The notes under the pieces are model-generated. The model was not told the origin of the DNA. It saw nothing but the letters and a program-made list of their open reading frames with translations, and did not search any database. A DNA stretch of 27,476 nt from a virus: positions 1-27,476 of the IMG/VR virus record IMGVR_UViG_3300035698_021976; one strand, given 5' to 3'. How positions within the stretch are numbered: position 1 is the stretch's first letter; each line of letters begins with the position of its first letter. Of this stretch, positions 13,991 through 21,044 are shown piece by piece. The translations under genes were made by a program, and so were the position numbers.

Positions 13991-14953
13991 ATGGAATTTC
14001 GTAAGTATAATAATCCTAATAACTTTACAGAAACTCTTAGTATACAATATGCTTTACCTAATGGGGAAGAAAAAGTTTTAGGTATAGATATAGATAAAAA
14101 TAGATATCTTCGTGATGGAGCTATGGATTATTATAAGCATACTGAAGAAGTTGCTAAAAGAGAATTGAAAAGAAGAGCAGATGAAGATATTCAAAAATGT
14201 ATGGATGAAAGGATAAGAGCAATGGCTACTATACCTACTAATTATCTTAATTGTGAAGAACCTACTAGAGCTGAAGCATATCAACAATATGTTCAAGGGA
14301 ATTTTGTAGAAGAAGATAGAATAGATGCTACATCATATGCTGTTGCTTCTTCTACTGCTTCAAGTAATGCAACTTTAAATTTTACTACTTTAGCAAATTC
14401 TATAGCAAGTTTAACTGAATGGGCTAATGGGTATTCAAATCAATGCCAACAATATCCAAGAACAATTAAGATTAAGTTTAAAGATGGTAATAAAACTTTA
14501 GAAATAGAAAAAAATGTTAAGGATTCTATAGAAATAACTAAAGAAGATATTGAAAAAGCTAGAGTTAAATGGTGGAAAGGTGCTAGATTTCAGATATTGG
14601 AACGCAAAGCAGAAAAGAAAGCTGAAACATTACTCCAATCTTTTATTGGTGAAATAGATTTTAGAAATTATAAAGAGAGAGGTTTCTTTACTGTTAAACA
14701 AGGAAATAAAATATTTAGAATATGGAAAGATAATCATAAACATATAGATATGTGGGAACAAGAAGGATTACTTTTTCAGCCTAAAAATAGATTATGTGTT
14801 CATACTCCTACAAGAGAAGTTCCATTGGCAGACGAAGCATTAAGTAAATTATTAATGATAAGGTCTGGAAAAATTATAAAAGGAAGTAATCATTATTCAG
14901 TGAATGGATTATTACCTACTATAAAAAATGAAAAAGAATTAGTACTAATATAA
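13991..14953 (+). CDS. Conserved phage protein of unknown function (320 aa)
   Basis: Two parts. Residues 1-200 are mostly helical with an Ala/Ser/Thr-rich segment (SYAVASSTASSNATLNFTT). Residues about 210-300 hold a module I know from many phage proteins: KAETLLQSFIGEIDFRNY, then RGFFTVKQGNKIFRIWK, and a closing LCVHTPTREVPLADEALSKL. That module (L-x-x-x-I-G-x-x-x-F-x-x-Y, then a strand hairpin) occurs in predicted phage accessory proteins. No biochemical function is known to me. Fairly long for this region, so probably important to the phage. Confidence 0.6.
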   Translation: MEFRKYNNPNNFTETLSIQYALPNGEEKVLGIDIDKNRYLRDGAMDYYKHTEEVAKRELKRRADEDIQKCMDERIRAMATIPTNYLNCEEPTRAEAYQQYVQGNFVEEDRIDATSYAVASSTASSNATLNFTTLANSIASLTEWANGYSNQCQQYPRTIKIKFKDGNKTLEIEKNVKDSIEITKEDIEKARVKWWKGARFQILERKAEKKAETLLQSFIGEIDFRNYKERGFFTVKQGNKIFRIWKDNHKHIDMWEQEGLLFQPKNRLCVHTPTREVPLADEALSKLLMIRSGKIIKGSNHYSVNGLLPTIKNEKELVLI

Positions 14954-14963
14954 AGGATTACTT

Positions 14964-15353
14964 ATGTGGCAATTTTTACAATTTTTGTTTATCTTCATAG
15001 CAGGACATAGTTTAGCTGATACAGCTTTACAACCTGTATCTATGGGTAGAGGTAAAAGTAGACATAGAAAAATAGATATGACTGCTGTTCCTCCTGGACA
15101 AAAACCTCTTAATTTATGGTTTTTATGGTTATGTCACCATGCTGTTTTACACGGGATTGTTGTATTTTTTCTAACCTTTTTACTTACTAAAAAGATATCG
15201 TTTTCAATTACTCTTGGAATGATAGAAAGTGTTTCTCATTGGATTATAGATTTTTTTAAATGTGAAGGTAAATATAATCCATATGTTGACCAAACATTAC
15301 ATTATCTTGTTAAAGCAGGGTTAGTAATTGCAATAATATGGAGTTTATTATGA
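14964..15353 (+). CDS. DUF3307-type membrane protein (129 aa)
   Basis: Four hydrophobic segments, with the family's conserved polar residues within or beside them: AGHSLADTALQ near the N-terminus, CHHAVLHG in the middle, ESVSHWIIDFFK, and YVDQTLHYLV near the C-terminus. The His/Asp set is the mark of DUF3307 proteins, which occur in phages and bacterial genomes and may form a membrane metal site. Function unknown. The stop overlaps the next start. Confidence 0.75.
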   Translation: MWQFLQFLFIFIAGHSLADTALQPVSMGRGKSRHRKIDMTAVPPGQKPLNLWFLWLCHHAVLHGIVVFFLTFLLTKKISFSITLGMIESVSHWIIDFFKCEGKYNPYVDQTLHYLVKAGLVIAIIWSLL

Positions 15354-15499
15354 AAAATTTAGTATTAGAAAGAATTGAAAAAGAACTTTGTCCTATTTGT
15401 GCTAAGAATATGAGTAGTGTAAAGATTAAAATAGTTAAGTATAATAATCAAGAAGTTTTTATATGTGAAAGTCATTATGTGGAAAAGGAGATAAGATGA
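15350..15499 (+). CDS. Small Cys-rich protein (49 aa)
   Basis: ATG 15350 overlaps the previous stop (ATGA) and its own stop overlaps the next ATG. Carries CPIC at residues 14-17 and CESH at about 40-43, a likely single Zn site (Cys3-His). Function unknown; one of several tiny metal-site proteins in this genome. Confidence 0.55.
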   Translation: MKNLVLERIEKELCPICAKNMSSVKIKIVKYNNQEVFICESHYVEKEIR

Positions 15500-15684
15500 A
15501 TGAAATAAGTTTATTCACTATAATTGTGTCTATATTTGTGGGTATGGGAATTTATAAAGTATTAGAAGCTTGGGCTGAAAAGATAAGAAAAAAAGCTTTT
15601 TCTAATGAAGTTATGAGATTATTTAAAAACAAATTTGTTTCAGAAGATTTTAAACTTACTATTACAAAAGGAAAGAAGAAATGA
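15496..15684 (+). CDS. Small single-pass membrane protein (62 aa)
   Basis: AAAGGAG precedes ATG 15496. One N-terminal hydrophobic segment (LFTIIVSIFVGMGIYKVL), followed by a basic cytoplasmic tail ending TKGKKK. Linked to both neighbours by ATGA overlaps. Not recognised. Confidence 0.5.
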   Translation: MNEISLFTIIVSIFVGMGIYKVLEAWAEKIRKKAFSNEVMRLFKNKFVSEDFKLTITKGKKK

Positions 15685-15830
15685 AAAAAATTAGGAAAAT
15701 AAAGTTTTATAATAACAAAACAACTACACATTGCTTAAATTTTCCATTTATTTGGTTTGAAAAAATCTATTCTGATATGTGTTTGATAAAAATAGGAAAT
15801 TATGTAATAGAAATAAATACTGGAGAATAA
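15681..15830 (+). CDS. Hypothetical protein (49 aa)
   Basis: A short frame linked by an ATGA overlap to the gene before and separated by one base from the nicotinamidase start. Basic N-terminus (KKIRKIKFYNNK), then an aromatic stretch and a strand-like end (CLIKIGNYVIEIN). Not recognised; translation is supported mainly by the tight spacing. Confidence 0.45.
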   Translation: MKKIRKIKFYNNKTTTHCLNFPFIWFEKIYSDMCLIKIGNYVIEINTGE

Positions 15831-15831
15831 A

Positions 15832-16473
15832 ATGAAAATATTATTTTGGAATGTAGATACTCAAAAAGATTTCATGAATAAAGATGGAGCCTTGTATGTT
15901 GAAGGAGCAGAAAGTATAAAACCAAACTTAAAAAAACTCACAGAATTAGCAGACAAACATTCTATAACAGTAGTTAATACTGGAGATTGTCATACGGAAA
16001 AATCTGAAGAATTATCAGAAACTCCAGATTTTAAAACTACTTTTCCAAAACATTGTATGGTCAAAACTGAAGGATGTGAATTCATAGATGAAACTAAACC
16101 ACAACTTAAAGACACTAATTTTTACATAACTAGTTCTTATATAGGAGAATTAAATCCAGATTTTCTAAAAGCTAAAAATATTATAATACACAAAGACAAG
16201 TTTGATGTATTTGAAGGAAATCCACATACAGACAAAATATTAAAAGAATTAAATCCAGAAGTTGTTGTAGTATATGGAGTTGCAGCTAATGTATGTGTGA
16301 ACTTTGCTATTCTTGGATTACTAGCAAGAGGTAAAAAAGTATATGTGGTCATAGATGCTATTAAAGGATTACCTAATTTACCATTAGCTCATTTAATAGA
16401 AGATTGGATAAAAGCAAAAGCTTTAGTAATCAAAACTGAGAATGTTGAAGAAATAATAACTAAAAATAAATAG
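15832..16473 (+). CDS. pncA: Nicotinamidase / isochorismatase-family hydrolase (213 aa)
   Basis: Would hydrolyse nicotinamide to nicotinic acid and ammonia, feeding PncB; the ammonia could feed NadE. Catalytic triad D9 (NVDTQKDF), K121 (IHKDKFDVF) and C155 (YGVAANVCV). Metal-site residues D52, H54 (TGDCH) and H74 (TFPKHC) match nicotinamidases rather than metal-free isochorismatases. Length is normal for PncA. Start at ATG 15832 follows TGGAG. It is separated from nadE by about 2.6 kb of small genes in the same orientation. Another amidase activity of the superfamily cannot be excluded, but the metal site and the presence of pncB, nadD and nadE make nicotinamidase the best call. Confidence 0.85.
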   Translation: MKILFWNVDTQKDFMNKDGALYVEGAESIKPNLKKLTELADKHSITVVNTGDCHTEKSEELSETPDFKTTFPKHCMVKTEGCEFIDETKPQLKDTNFYITSSYIGELNPDFLKAKNIIIHKDKFDVFEGNPHTDKILKELNPEVVVVYGVAANVCVNFAILGLLARGKKVYVVIDAIKGLPNLPLAHLIEDWIKAKALVIKTENVEEIITKNK

Positions 16474-16483
16474 GAGATACAAT

Positions 16484-16753
16484 ATGCCTTACATCAAAGA
16501 AAAGAGAAGAAAAGAGTTAGATAGAGGTTCTCAGCTAGAATTAATTGGGTTAGGTTGTCAAAATCAAGGAGAATTAAATTATGTTATTTCTATGATATGT
16601 AAAGGATATTTAAACAAGTTAGGAATAATTAAATATGCTCGTTTGAATGATATCATAGGAGCTTTAGAATGTTGTAAGTTAGAATTTTATAGGCGTGTAG
16701 CAGTAGCTTATGAAAATTTGAAAATCAAAGAAAATGGAGATGTCTATGAGTAA
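16484..16753 (+). CDS. Conserved phage/bacterial protein, DUF6899-like (89 aa)
   Basis: Starts MPYIKEKRRKELD and carries GELNYVISMICKGYL, then IGALECCKLEFYRRVAVAYE and the closing KENGDVYE. This signature (PYI at the start, GxLNY, IGALExxKxExYRR, NGDVY at the end) is shared by a widespread small family of unknown function found in phages and bacteria. It is complete. Its last 24 bases form the left copy of an imperfect direct repeat whose right copy lies behind the HNH gene at 16814. Confidence 0.75.
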   Translation: MPYIKEKRRKELDRGSQLELIGLGCQNQGELNYVISMICKGYLNKLGIIKYARLNDIIGALECCKLEFYRRVAVAYENLKIKENGDVYE

Positions 16754-16754
16754 T
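16727..16754 (+). repeat. Left copy of a 28-bp imperfect direct repeat flanking an HNH gene
   Basis: Covers the end of the gene at 16484 (coding for KENGDVYE and the stop) and the next bases. It matches 17257-17284 at 26 of 28 positions; the differences are T/G and C/T. The insert between the copies holds a 22-aa frame and the HNH endonuclease. Confidence 0.85.
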
Positions 16755-16821
16755 GAAAAGTAAAAAATTTTATTGTATAGATTGTGACAGAAAAATAAAA
16801 CGAGGAAGATATAATGTTTAA
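16753..16821 (+). CDS. Very short Cys-containing frame (22 aa), perhaps a truncated gene
   Basis: ATG 16753 overlaps the preceding stop (TAATG). The product has CIDC followed by basic residues and stops just inside the HNH gene. It looks like the first CxxC of a Zn-ribbon or HNH protein cut off by an insertion. It may be a leader that couples translation to the HNH gene. Confidence 0.35.
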   Translation: MKSKKFYCIDCDRKIKRGRYNV

Positions 16822-17257
16822 TCAAAAAGAATATATGAAATTATATTATCAAGAACATAAACTAAAAATAAAACAACAATCTAATAACTGGTATAACAGT
16901 AATAAAACACAAGCTTTAAATAATAATAAAGTTTGGAGAGAAAATCATCCTGAAAAAAAGAGAGAAATTGATGAAAAAGCTCGGAAAAAATTTAAAACAG
17001 TAAATCCTTGGGCAACTAATTATCATCATGCAAGAGAAAGATGTACTAACCCAAATCATATTAGTTATAAATCTTATGGAGGCAAAGGAATTAAATTTTT
17101 AATGACTATGGAAGATTTTAAATTTCTTTGGTTTAGAGATAAAGCTTATTTAATGAAATTTCCAAGTATTGATAGGATTAAAAATAGAGACAATTATATT
17201 TTATCAAATTGCAGATTTCTTGAATTAAAACAAAATATTCGTAGAAAAAGAAAATAA
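16814..17257 (+). CDS. HNH-type homing endonuclease (147 aa)
   Basis: The N-terminal half is a Lys/Asn/Gln-rich basic helix region. The C-terminal half has the module seen in many free-standing phage HNH/AP2-like endonucleases: HHARERCTNP, then YKSYGGKGIKF, then FPSIDRIKNRDNYILSNCRF and an Asn in ELKQN. The paired His, the D of SIDRI and the Asn are candidate catalytic residues. It lies between two copies of a 28-bp repeat, so it appears to be a mobile insertion. ATG 16814 overlaps the tiny upstream frame and has GAGGAAGA before it. Confidence 0.75.
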   Translation: MFNQKEYMKLYYQEHKLKIKQQSNNWYNSNKTQALNNNKVWRENHPEKKREIDEKARKKFKTVNPWATNYHHARERCTNPNHISYKSYGGKGIKFLMTMEDFKFLWFRDKAYLMKFPSIDRIKNRDNYILSNCRFLELKQNIRRKRK

Positions 17258-17284
17258 AAGAAAATGGAGAGGTTTATGAGTAAT
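17257..17284 (+). repeat. Right copy of the 28-bp imperfect direct repeat
   Basis: Begins on the last base of the HNH stop. Read in the frame of the upstream gene, it would encode KENGEVYE and stop, i.e. the C-terminus of the DUF6899-like protein with one conservative change. It also supplies the ribosome site GGAGAGG and the ATG of the next gene. Confidence 0.85.
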
Positions 17285-17593
17285 TGGATATATAGTATTT
17301 TATCAGGAGTTAGTCTTGTAATAGGTGGTCTTCTTTTTGCTGCAATTTTTGGTGGTTTTTGTGATTTTATGGAAAAAAGATTCCCAAGAATTTGGTTATG
17401 TATTGGTTTTGTTATATTAATAGGAGTAATAAGTCTCTTAACTTTACTTGTTAATGACCATTTATCTAGCCCTGAAACTAAACTAAAAAAAGTTACAAGT
17501 AGTATAGAATCAACTAAGGAAAAATTAATAGTAATAAATAAAGAATTAATAACATTTGAAAACGAATTTAATGAACTAACAAAAAATGAATAA
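17276..17593 (+). CDS. Membrane protein with coiled-coil tail (105 aa)
   Basis: Start at ATG 17276 behind GGAGAGG; ATG 17264 lies upstream of that site and within the repeat. Two hydrophobic segments (SILSGVSLVIGGLLFAAIFG and WLCIGFVILIGVISLLTLLV) are followed by a 40-residue heptad-like tail (SIESTKEKLIVINKELITF). It resembles phage accessory membrane proteins with a cytoplasmic coiled coil. Rz-type spanin or holin roles are possible but unsupported. The stop overlaps the next gene by 8 bases. Confidence 0.55.
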   Translation: MSNWIYSILSGVSLVIGGLLFAAIFGGFCDFMEKRFPRIWLCIGFVILIGVISLLTLLVNDHLSSPETKLKKVTSSIESTKEKLIVINKELITFENEFNELTKNE

Positions 17594-17918
17594 AAATTAC
17601 TTGACAAAAAAAGAAATATATGATAGAATTAGACTTGATTGGAAATTATTTAAAGATAAAATAAAAGATTGGATAGCAATAATAAAAACTCTAAAAAAAG
17701 CTGTAAATTCAAAAGGGTTTTTAGTAACTATAAGTTATAAGACAAAAACAATAGAAAATGAAAAAGATTTACTTCATTATTGGATATTAAAAGATTTTCC
17801 GACCAATGCTATTTTATCTTCTTTATCTGCATTATATAAGGATTTAGATAAGAAAGAAGTAACTATTAAAGAGATAGAAACATTTTTAAAAGAAAACAAA
17901 GGAGTCAACAATGAATAA
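17586..17918 (+). CDS. Hypothetical protein (110 aa)
   Basis: Helical, Lys-rich protein (KKEIYDRIRLDWKLFKDKI, IKDWIAIIKTLKKAVNSKGF), with a short strand segment LVTISYKTKTI. Its stop overlaps the next ATG by 8 bases. Its first codons contain a promoter-like element (17601). Family not recognised. Confidence 0.5.
   Translation: MNKNYLTKKEIYDRIRLDWKLFKDKIKDWIAIIKTLKKAVNSKGFLVTISYKTKTIENEKDLLHYWILKDFPTNAILSSLSALYKDLDKKEVTIKEIETFLKENKGVNNE
17601..17629 (+). promoter_or_regulatory. Putative sigma70-type promoter inside a gene
   Basis: TTGACA (17601-17606), 17-base spacer, TAGAAT (17624-17629). It shares the ACTTGACAAAA context with the promoters at 8548 and 21045. It would start a transcript within the gene at 17586 and serve the genes from 17911 on. 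Confidence 0.4.
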
Positions 17919-18243
17919 AACTATAAATATTCCAGCTTTTACAATTAATCAAATGGTTTACATTGTTAATTTTGATAATTTTACTATAGAACGAGGAAAA
18001 ATAGATGAACGACATTGTGATGAAGATGGTAATTATACTTATGTATTTATCACTACAAATTATCCAAGTATAAAAGTAATAACAAACGATGAAGAAGAAA
18101 ATTTTTATCCAGCAGAGTTAGTATGTGAAGAAGAAAATATATTTTTAAATTTTGAAATTGCTAAAAATTATATGGAAGACATAGTGAAAGAAACATTAAG
18201 TGATGTTAGGAAGTTAACTGAAAAAGATATAAGAGAGATATAA
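17911..18243 (+). CDS. Hypothetical protein (110 aa)
   Basis: AAGGAGTC precedes ATG 17911. The first two thirds are strand-rich (FTINQMVYIVNFDNFTIERG, GNYTYVFITTNYPSIKVI) and end in FYPAELVCEEE, the pattern of a small SH3-like or beta-barrel phage protein. A C-terminal acidic/basic helix follows. Function unknown. Confidence 0.5.
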   Translation: MNKTINIPAFTINQMVYIVNFDNFTIERGKIDERHCDEDGNYTYVFITTNYPSIKVITNDEEENFYPAELVCEEENIFLNFEIAKNYMEDIVKETLSDVRKLTEKDIREI

Positions 18244-18244
18244 A

Positions 18245-18595
18245 ATGAAATTTGAAAATCAAGTAGTTAGTTTAGAATTAAGTAACCGATTAAGAGAAGC
18301 AGGGTATAAGCAAGAAGGGTTGTGGTATTGGTATAAAGAACCCAACTTTAAGTTAGAAATTAAAGGATTACCTTTACTAACTAAATTTATTGTTGCTGTA
18401 GCTCCTACTGTTGCAGAGTTAGGTGAGGAGTTGCCAAATTGGTATGGTTCACAAAAATATGGAAAAAAAGAATGGTGGCTTTGCAAACCCTACGGTCTTG
18501 ACCCTGATAAGCATTCAATAATGGAAGAAGCTAACACCGAAGCAGATGCAAGAGCTAAAATGTGGTTATCTTTAAAAAAGGAAAAATTATTATAG
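18245..18595 (+). CDS. Conserved phage protein (116 aa)
   Basis: The pattern SLELSNRLREAGYKQEGLWYW, a middle VAPTVAELGEELP, and the end ANTEADARAKMWLSLKKE are marks of a small family very common in phages of many hosts. The C-terminal NTEADARAKM segment is especially constant. No function is established. The gene starts one base after the previous stop. A NUMOD3/HNH endonuclease gene follows 3 bases after its end. Confidence 0.7.
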   Translation: MKFENQVVSLELSNRLREAGYKQEGLWYWYKEPNFKLEIKGLPLLTKFIVAVAPTVAELGEELPNWYGSQKYGKKEWWLCKPYGLDPDKHSIMEEANTEADARAKMWLSLKKEKLL

Positions 18596-18598
18596 AAC

Positions 18599-19066
18599 AT
18601 GAGAATATTTACTAAAGAATGGAAGAAAAAAATTTCAGAAGCAAAAAAGGGACATCCACAATCTAATACTGGAAGAACTCACTTTAAAAAAGGACAAGTT
18701 CCTTGGAATAAGAATAAAAAAATGTCTAAAGAATTTTGTGAAAAAGATAGACTTTCTCATTTGGGAAAATTAAATGCAAATTATGGAAAATCTCGTTCAG
18801 CAAATACTAAAGAAAAAATAAGAAAAGCTCTTACTGGCAAAAAACAGCCAAATATCAGTAAAGCTATGAAAGGTAAATATAATGGAGACTCTATTGCTAA
18901 ACATCATATTTATCTAAAAGAGAACAGTTCTGATACTATTCCTCTTTCAAGAAGAGAGCATAGAAGAATTCATTGTTTGGCTTATGATTATTTATACTAT
19001 ACTTATGGTAAAAAAGGTATAGATAAATACATTAAATGGTTTTTAAAACGATTTGGAGGTGATTAA
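18599..19066 (+). CDS. Homing endonuclease with NUMOD3 repeats and HNH-like end (155 aa)
   Basis: Several copies of the DNA-binding NUMOD3 type: WKKKISEAKKGHPQSNTGRT, ANYGKSRSANTKEKIRKALT, and ISKAMKGKYNG. The C-terminal nuclease-like part is HHIYLKENSSDT, PLSRREHRRIHCLAYDY. The HH pair and later H match an HNH-type fold, although the first Cys pair is absent. It ends in GGAGGTGATTAA, so its last codons also form a strong ribosome site for the next gene. A free-standing selfish gene inserted between two unrelated phage genes. Confidence 0.75.
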   Translation: MRIFTKEWKKKISEAKKGHPQSNTGRTHFKKGQVPWNKNKKMSKEFCEKDRLSHLGKLNANYGKSRSANTKEKIRKALTGKKQPNISKAMKGKYNGDSIAKHHIYLKENSSDTIPLSRREHRRIHCLAYDYLYYTYGKKGIDKYIKWFLKRFGGD

Positions 19067-19067
19067 A

Positions 19068-19613
19068 ATTCGTTATTGGTTTACATCGGATTATCATTTA
19101 GGTCATTTTAATATTATAAAATATTGTAATCGTCCATTTTCTTCATTAGAAGAAATGAATACTACTATTATTCGTAATCATAACGAAAGGGTTAAACCCA
19201 ATGATATAGTATTCTTTGCAGGAGATTTTATGTTTCGTAATAGTGTTGGTGGTAAAAAAGGTGAAGGGGCAATATACAAAGCTGAACACTATATCAAACA
19301 ACTTAATGGGAGATTTGTATTTATTAAAGGAAATCATGACAGAAATAATTCATTAAAAACAATTATAGAAAGATTGGTTATTGGTTATGGTGGAAAACGA
19401 GTAAATATCGTACATAATCCTATACATGCAGATAGTAGTTATGTAATGAATCTAGTTGGTCATGTACATAACAACTGGTCATTTAGAAAATTAAATTCAA
19501 AGTCTGATATGATTAATATAGGTATTGATGTATGGAATTTTAGACCAGTTACTTTTGAAGAGATAATGAAGAAATATAATCAGTGGAAAAAAACTTGTAA
19601 TATAAAAAAATGA
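19068..19613 (+). CDS. Metallophosphoesterase with probable ATT start (181 aa)
   Basis: Calcineurin-like phosphoesterase. D8 and H10 (FTSDYHLGH), the GDF motif, the GNHD motif (IKGNHDR) and GHVHNN are present. Such enzymes cleave phosphodiesters, pyrophosphates or cyclic nucleotides; the substrate is not readable from sequence. Homologues start Met, then about six residues, then SD; here ATT 19068 is exactly at the Met position and lies behind GGAGGTGA (19055-19062). The in-frame TTG 19053 has no ribosome site, and GTG 19059 lies in the ribosome site itself. If those are used the protein gains 3-5 residues. It follows the NUMOD3/HNH gene by one base. Confidence 0.82.
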   Translation: MRYWFTSDYHLGHFNIIKYCNRPFSSLEEMNTTIIRNHNERVKPNDIVFFAGDFMFRNSVGGKKGEGAIYKAEHYIKQLNGRFVFIKGNHDRNNSLKTIIERLVIGYGGKRVNIVHNPIHADSSYVMNLVGHVHNNWSFRKLNSKSDMINIGIDVWNFRPVTFEEIMKKYNQWKKTCNIKK

Positions 19614-19987
19614 CTAAAGAAATAAGTAAAGCAGAAAAAAAAGCTAGAGAAGCACAACAAAATAAAGATAAGCGTAAGAAATTAGATTTCAGAAAATTCG
19701 CTAATAATATGTTTAAGAATCCTACTAAACACCTTCCTTTAGTAGTAAGAGGGATGGGACTAGGTAGAAAATCTTATTGTTATGACTGTGAATCTTATTG
19801 TTCAGAAGTTAGAATTAAAGAAAACGGAGATATGATTTGTGTTAAATGTAATAGTAATTCTGTAGAGTCAAGAGAAAAAAATCCTTCTTGGTGGAAAAAA
19901 GTATTTTGGAAATATAAACAAACTAAATATAGTCTGGGAGTAGTTAATGAATATTTTCAAAACGATTACAAAAATAAGGAAAAATAG
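19610..19987 (+). CDS. Zn-ribbon protein (125 aa)
   Basis: The ATGA overlap ties it to the phosphoesterase. Lys/Arg/Gln-rich N-terminal helix, then CYDCESYC (about residues 57-64) and CVKC (about 77-80), which form a Zn ribbon. The end is aromatic and basic (WWKKVFWKYKQTKYS). DNA or RNA contact is plausible. Family not recognised. Confidence 0.55.
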   Translation: MTKEISKAEKKAREAQQNKDKRKKLDFRKFANNMFKNPTKHLPLVVRGMGLGRKSYCYDCESYCSEVRIKENGDMICVKCNSNSVESREKNPSWWKKVFWKYKQTKYSLGVVNEYFQNDYKNKEK

Positions 19988-20151
19988 TGAGCCAAGACAA
20001 TAGATGGTTTTGGGGACAATTTGGAGTTGGAAAAGGTCAGTATGCTTACTGTGTCAAATGTAATAAAAGAGTTTCTGCAATTATAAAAGAAGATAGTAAA
20101 TCATATTGCAAAGAATGTAATTCAGAAGTAGAGTGGAGAAAAAATGATTAA
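19987..20151 (+). CDS. Small Zn-ribbon protein with GTG start (54 aa)
   Basis: GTG 19987 shares a base with the preceding stop (TAGTG). CVKC at residues 22-25 and CKEC at 41-44 form a compact Zn ribbon. Trp-rich beginning (RWFWGQFG). Overlaps the next gene by 8 bases. The GTG/TAG arrangement and Cys pairs support it as real despite its size. Confidence 0.55.
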   Translation: MSQDNRWFWGQFGVGKGQYAYCVKCNKRVSAIIKEDSKSYCKECNSEVEWRKND

Positions 20152-20398
20152 AACAAAATTTTATTTTACTTGTCAAGTATGTGGTAAAAAATATCAAGGT
20201 AAATCTAGTTTTTTAAAATTGTATAATGTAAAAAAAGATGACCTTGCTAAAATATTTGTATGTATTAATTGTTTTCATTTATTTGAAAATATGCTTAAAG
20301 GATTGTGTTTTGCTATGGCAAGAAAAAAAGCAAAGAAAAAACGAAAAGGAATGACTAAATCTCAAGCAACAAGATGGGCTTTAGACCATATAAGTTAA
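20144..20398 (+). CDS. Zn-ribbon protein with basic tail (84 aa)
   Basis: CQVC near residues 10-13 and CINC near 43-46, then a hydrophobic helix and a very basic tail (ARKKAKKKRKGMTKSQATRW). The layout suggests a Zn-stabilised nucleic-acid-binding protein. ATG 20144 has GGAG before it. Stop directly abuts the next ATG. Function unknown. Confidence 0.55.
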   Translation: MIKTKFYFTCQVCGKKYQGKSSFLKLYNVKKDDLAKIFVCINCFHLFENMLKGLCFAMARKKAKKKRKGMTKSQATRWALDHIS

Positions 20399-21031
20399 AT
20401 GAAAACTATTGTTATATCAGATACTCATAAAGATTTTTCTAAACTGCAAGTACCAGATGGTGATGTTTTAATTCATGCAGGAGATATAGATGCATATAAT
20501 TATTCATCAACATTGAAAGATTTTAATAAGTGGTTAAAAAAATTACCTCACAAACATAAAATAGTAATTGCAGGTAATCATGATAAATATATATATCAAA
20601 ACGATATTAACAAAGTAAAGAAGTATCTTGATAATGCTATTTATCTTGAAAACTCTGGGTGTGAAATAGAAGGGATAAAGTTTTGGGGGAGCCCAATTAC
20701 TCCAACTTTTGGTGATTGGTTTTTTATGGCTGAACGAGGCTCTGATATAAATGAATATTGGAAGAAAATACCTCTTAACACAGATGTACTTATTACTCAT
20801 GGGCCACCTTATAAAATATTAGATTATGTAGACTTTAGTTATGCTAATCATCATGTTGGGTGTAGTGATTTGTTAAAAAAAATAAACAAAGTTAAACCCA
20901 AATTTCATATTTTTGGTCATATTCATGGGGGATATGGAATACATAAGGAAAATGACATAACTTTTGTGAATGCTAGTGTTATGAACGAAGATTATGATGT
21001 AGTAAACAAGCCTATAGAAATAAATATATAA
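20399..21031 (+). CDS. Metallophosphoesterase (210 aa)
   Basis: The full set of calcineurin-type motifs is present: SDTH (D8, H10), HAGDID (D29), AGNHDK (N60, H61, D62), LITHGPP and FGHIHGGYG. The THGPP and GHIHGG forms resemble the MPPED/UPF0046-like group of small phosphodiesterases. It is not closely similar to the phosphoesterase at 19068. Substrate unknown; cyclic nucleotides are one option, which would matter if the host uses nucleotide-signalling defences. It is the last gene before a promoter-bearing gap. Confidence 0.85.
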   Translation: MKTIVISDTHKDFSKLQVPDGDVLIHAGDIDAYNYSSTLKDFNKWLKKLPHKHKIVIAGNHDKYIYQNDINKVKKYLDNAIYLENSGCEIEGIKFWGSPITPTFGDWFFMAERGSDINEYWKKIPLNTDVLITHGPPYKILDYVDFSYANHHVGCSDLLKKINKVKPKFHIFGHIHGGYGIHKENDITFVNASVMNEDYDVVNKPIEINI

Positions 21032-21044
21032 ACCAAAATAATAC

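Noticed and set aside
16787-16815. TATAAT at 16810 as a promoter for the HNH gene
   Set aside because: No -35 box at a suitable distance; the word is common in A+T-rich sequence.
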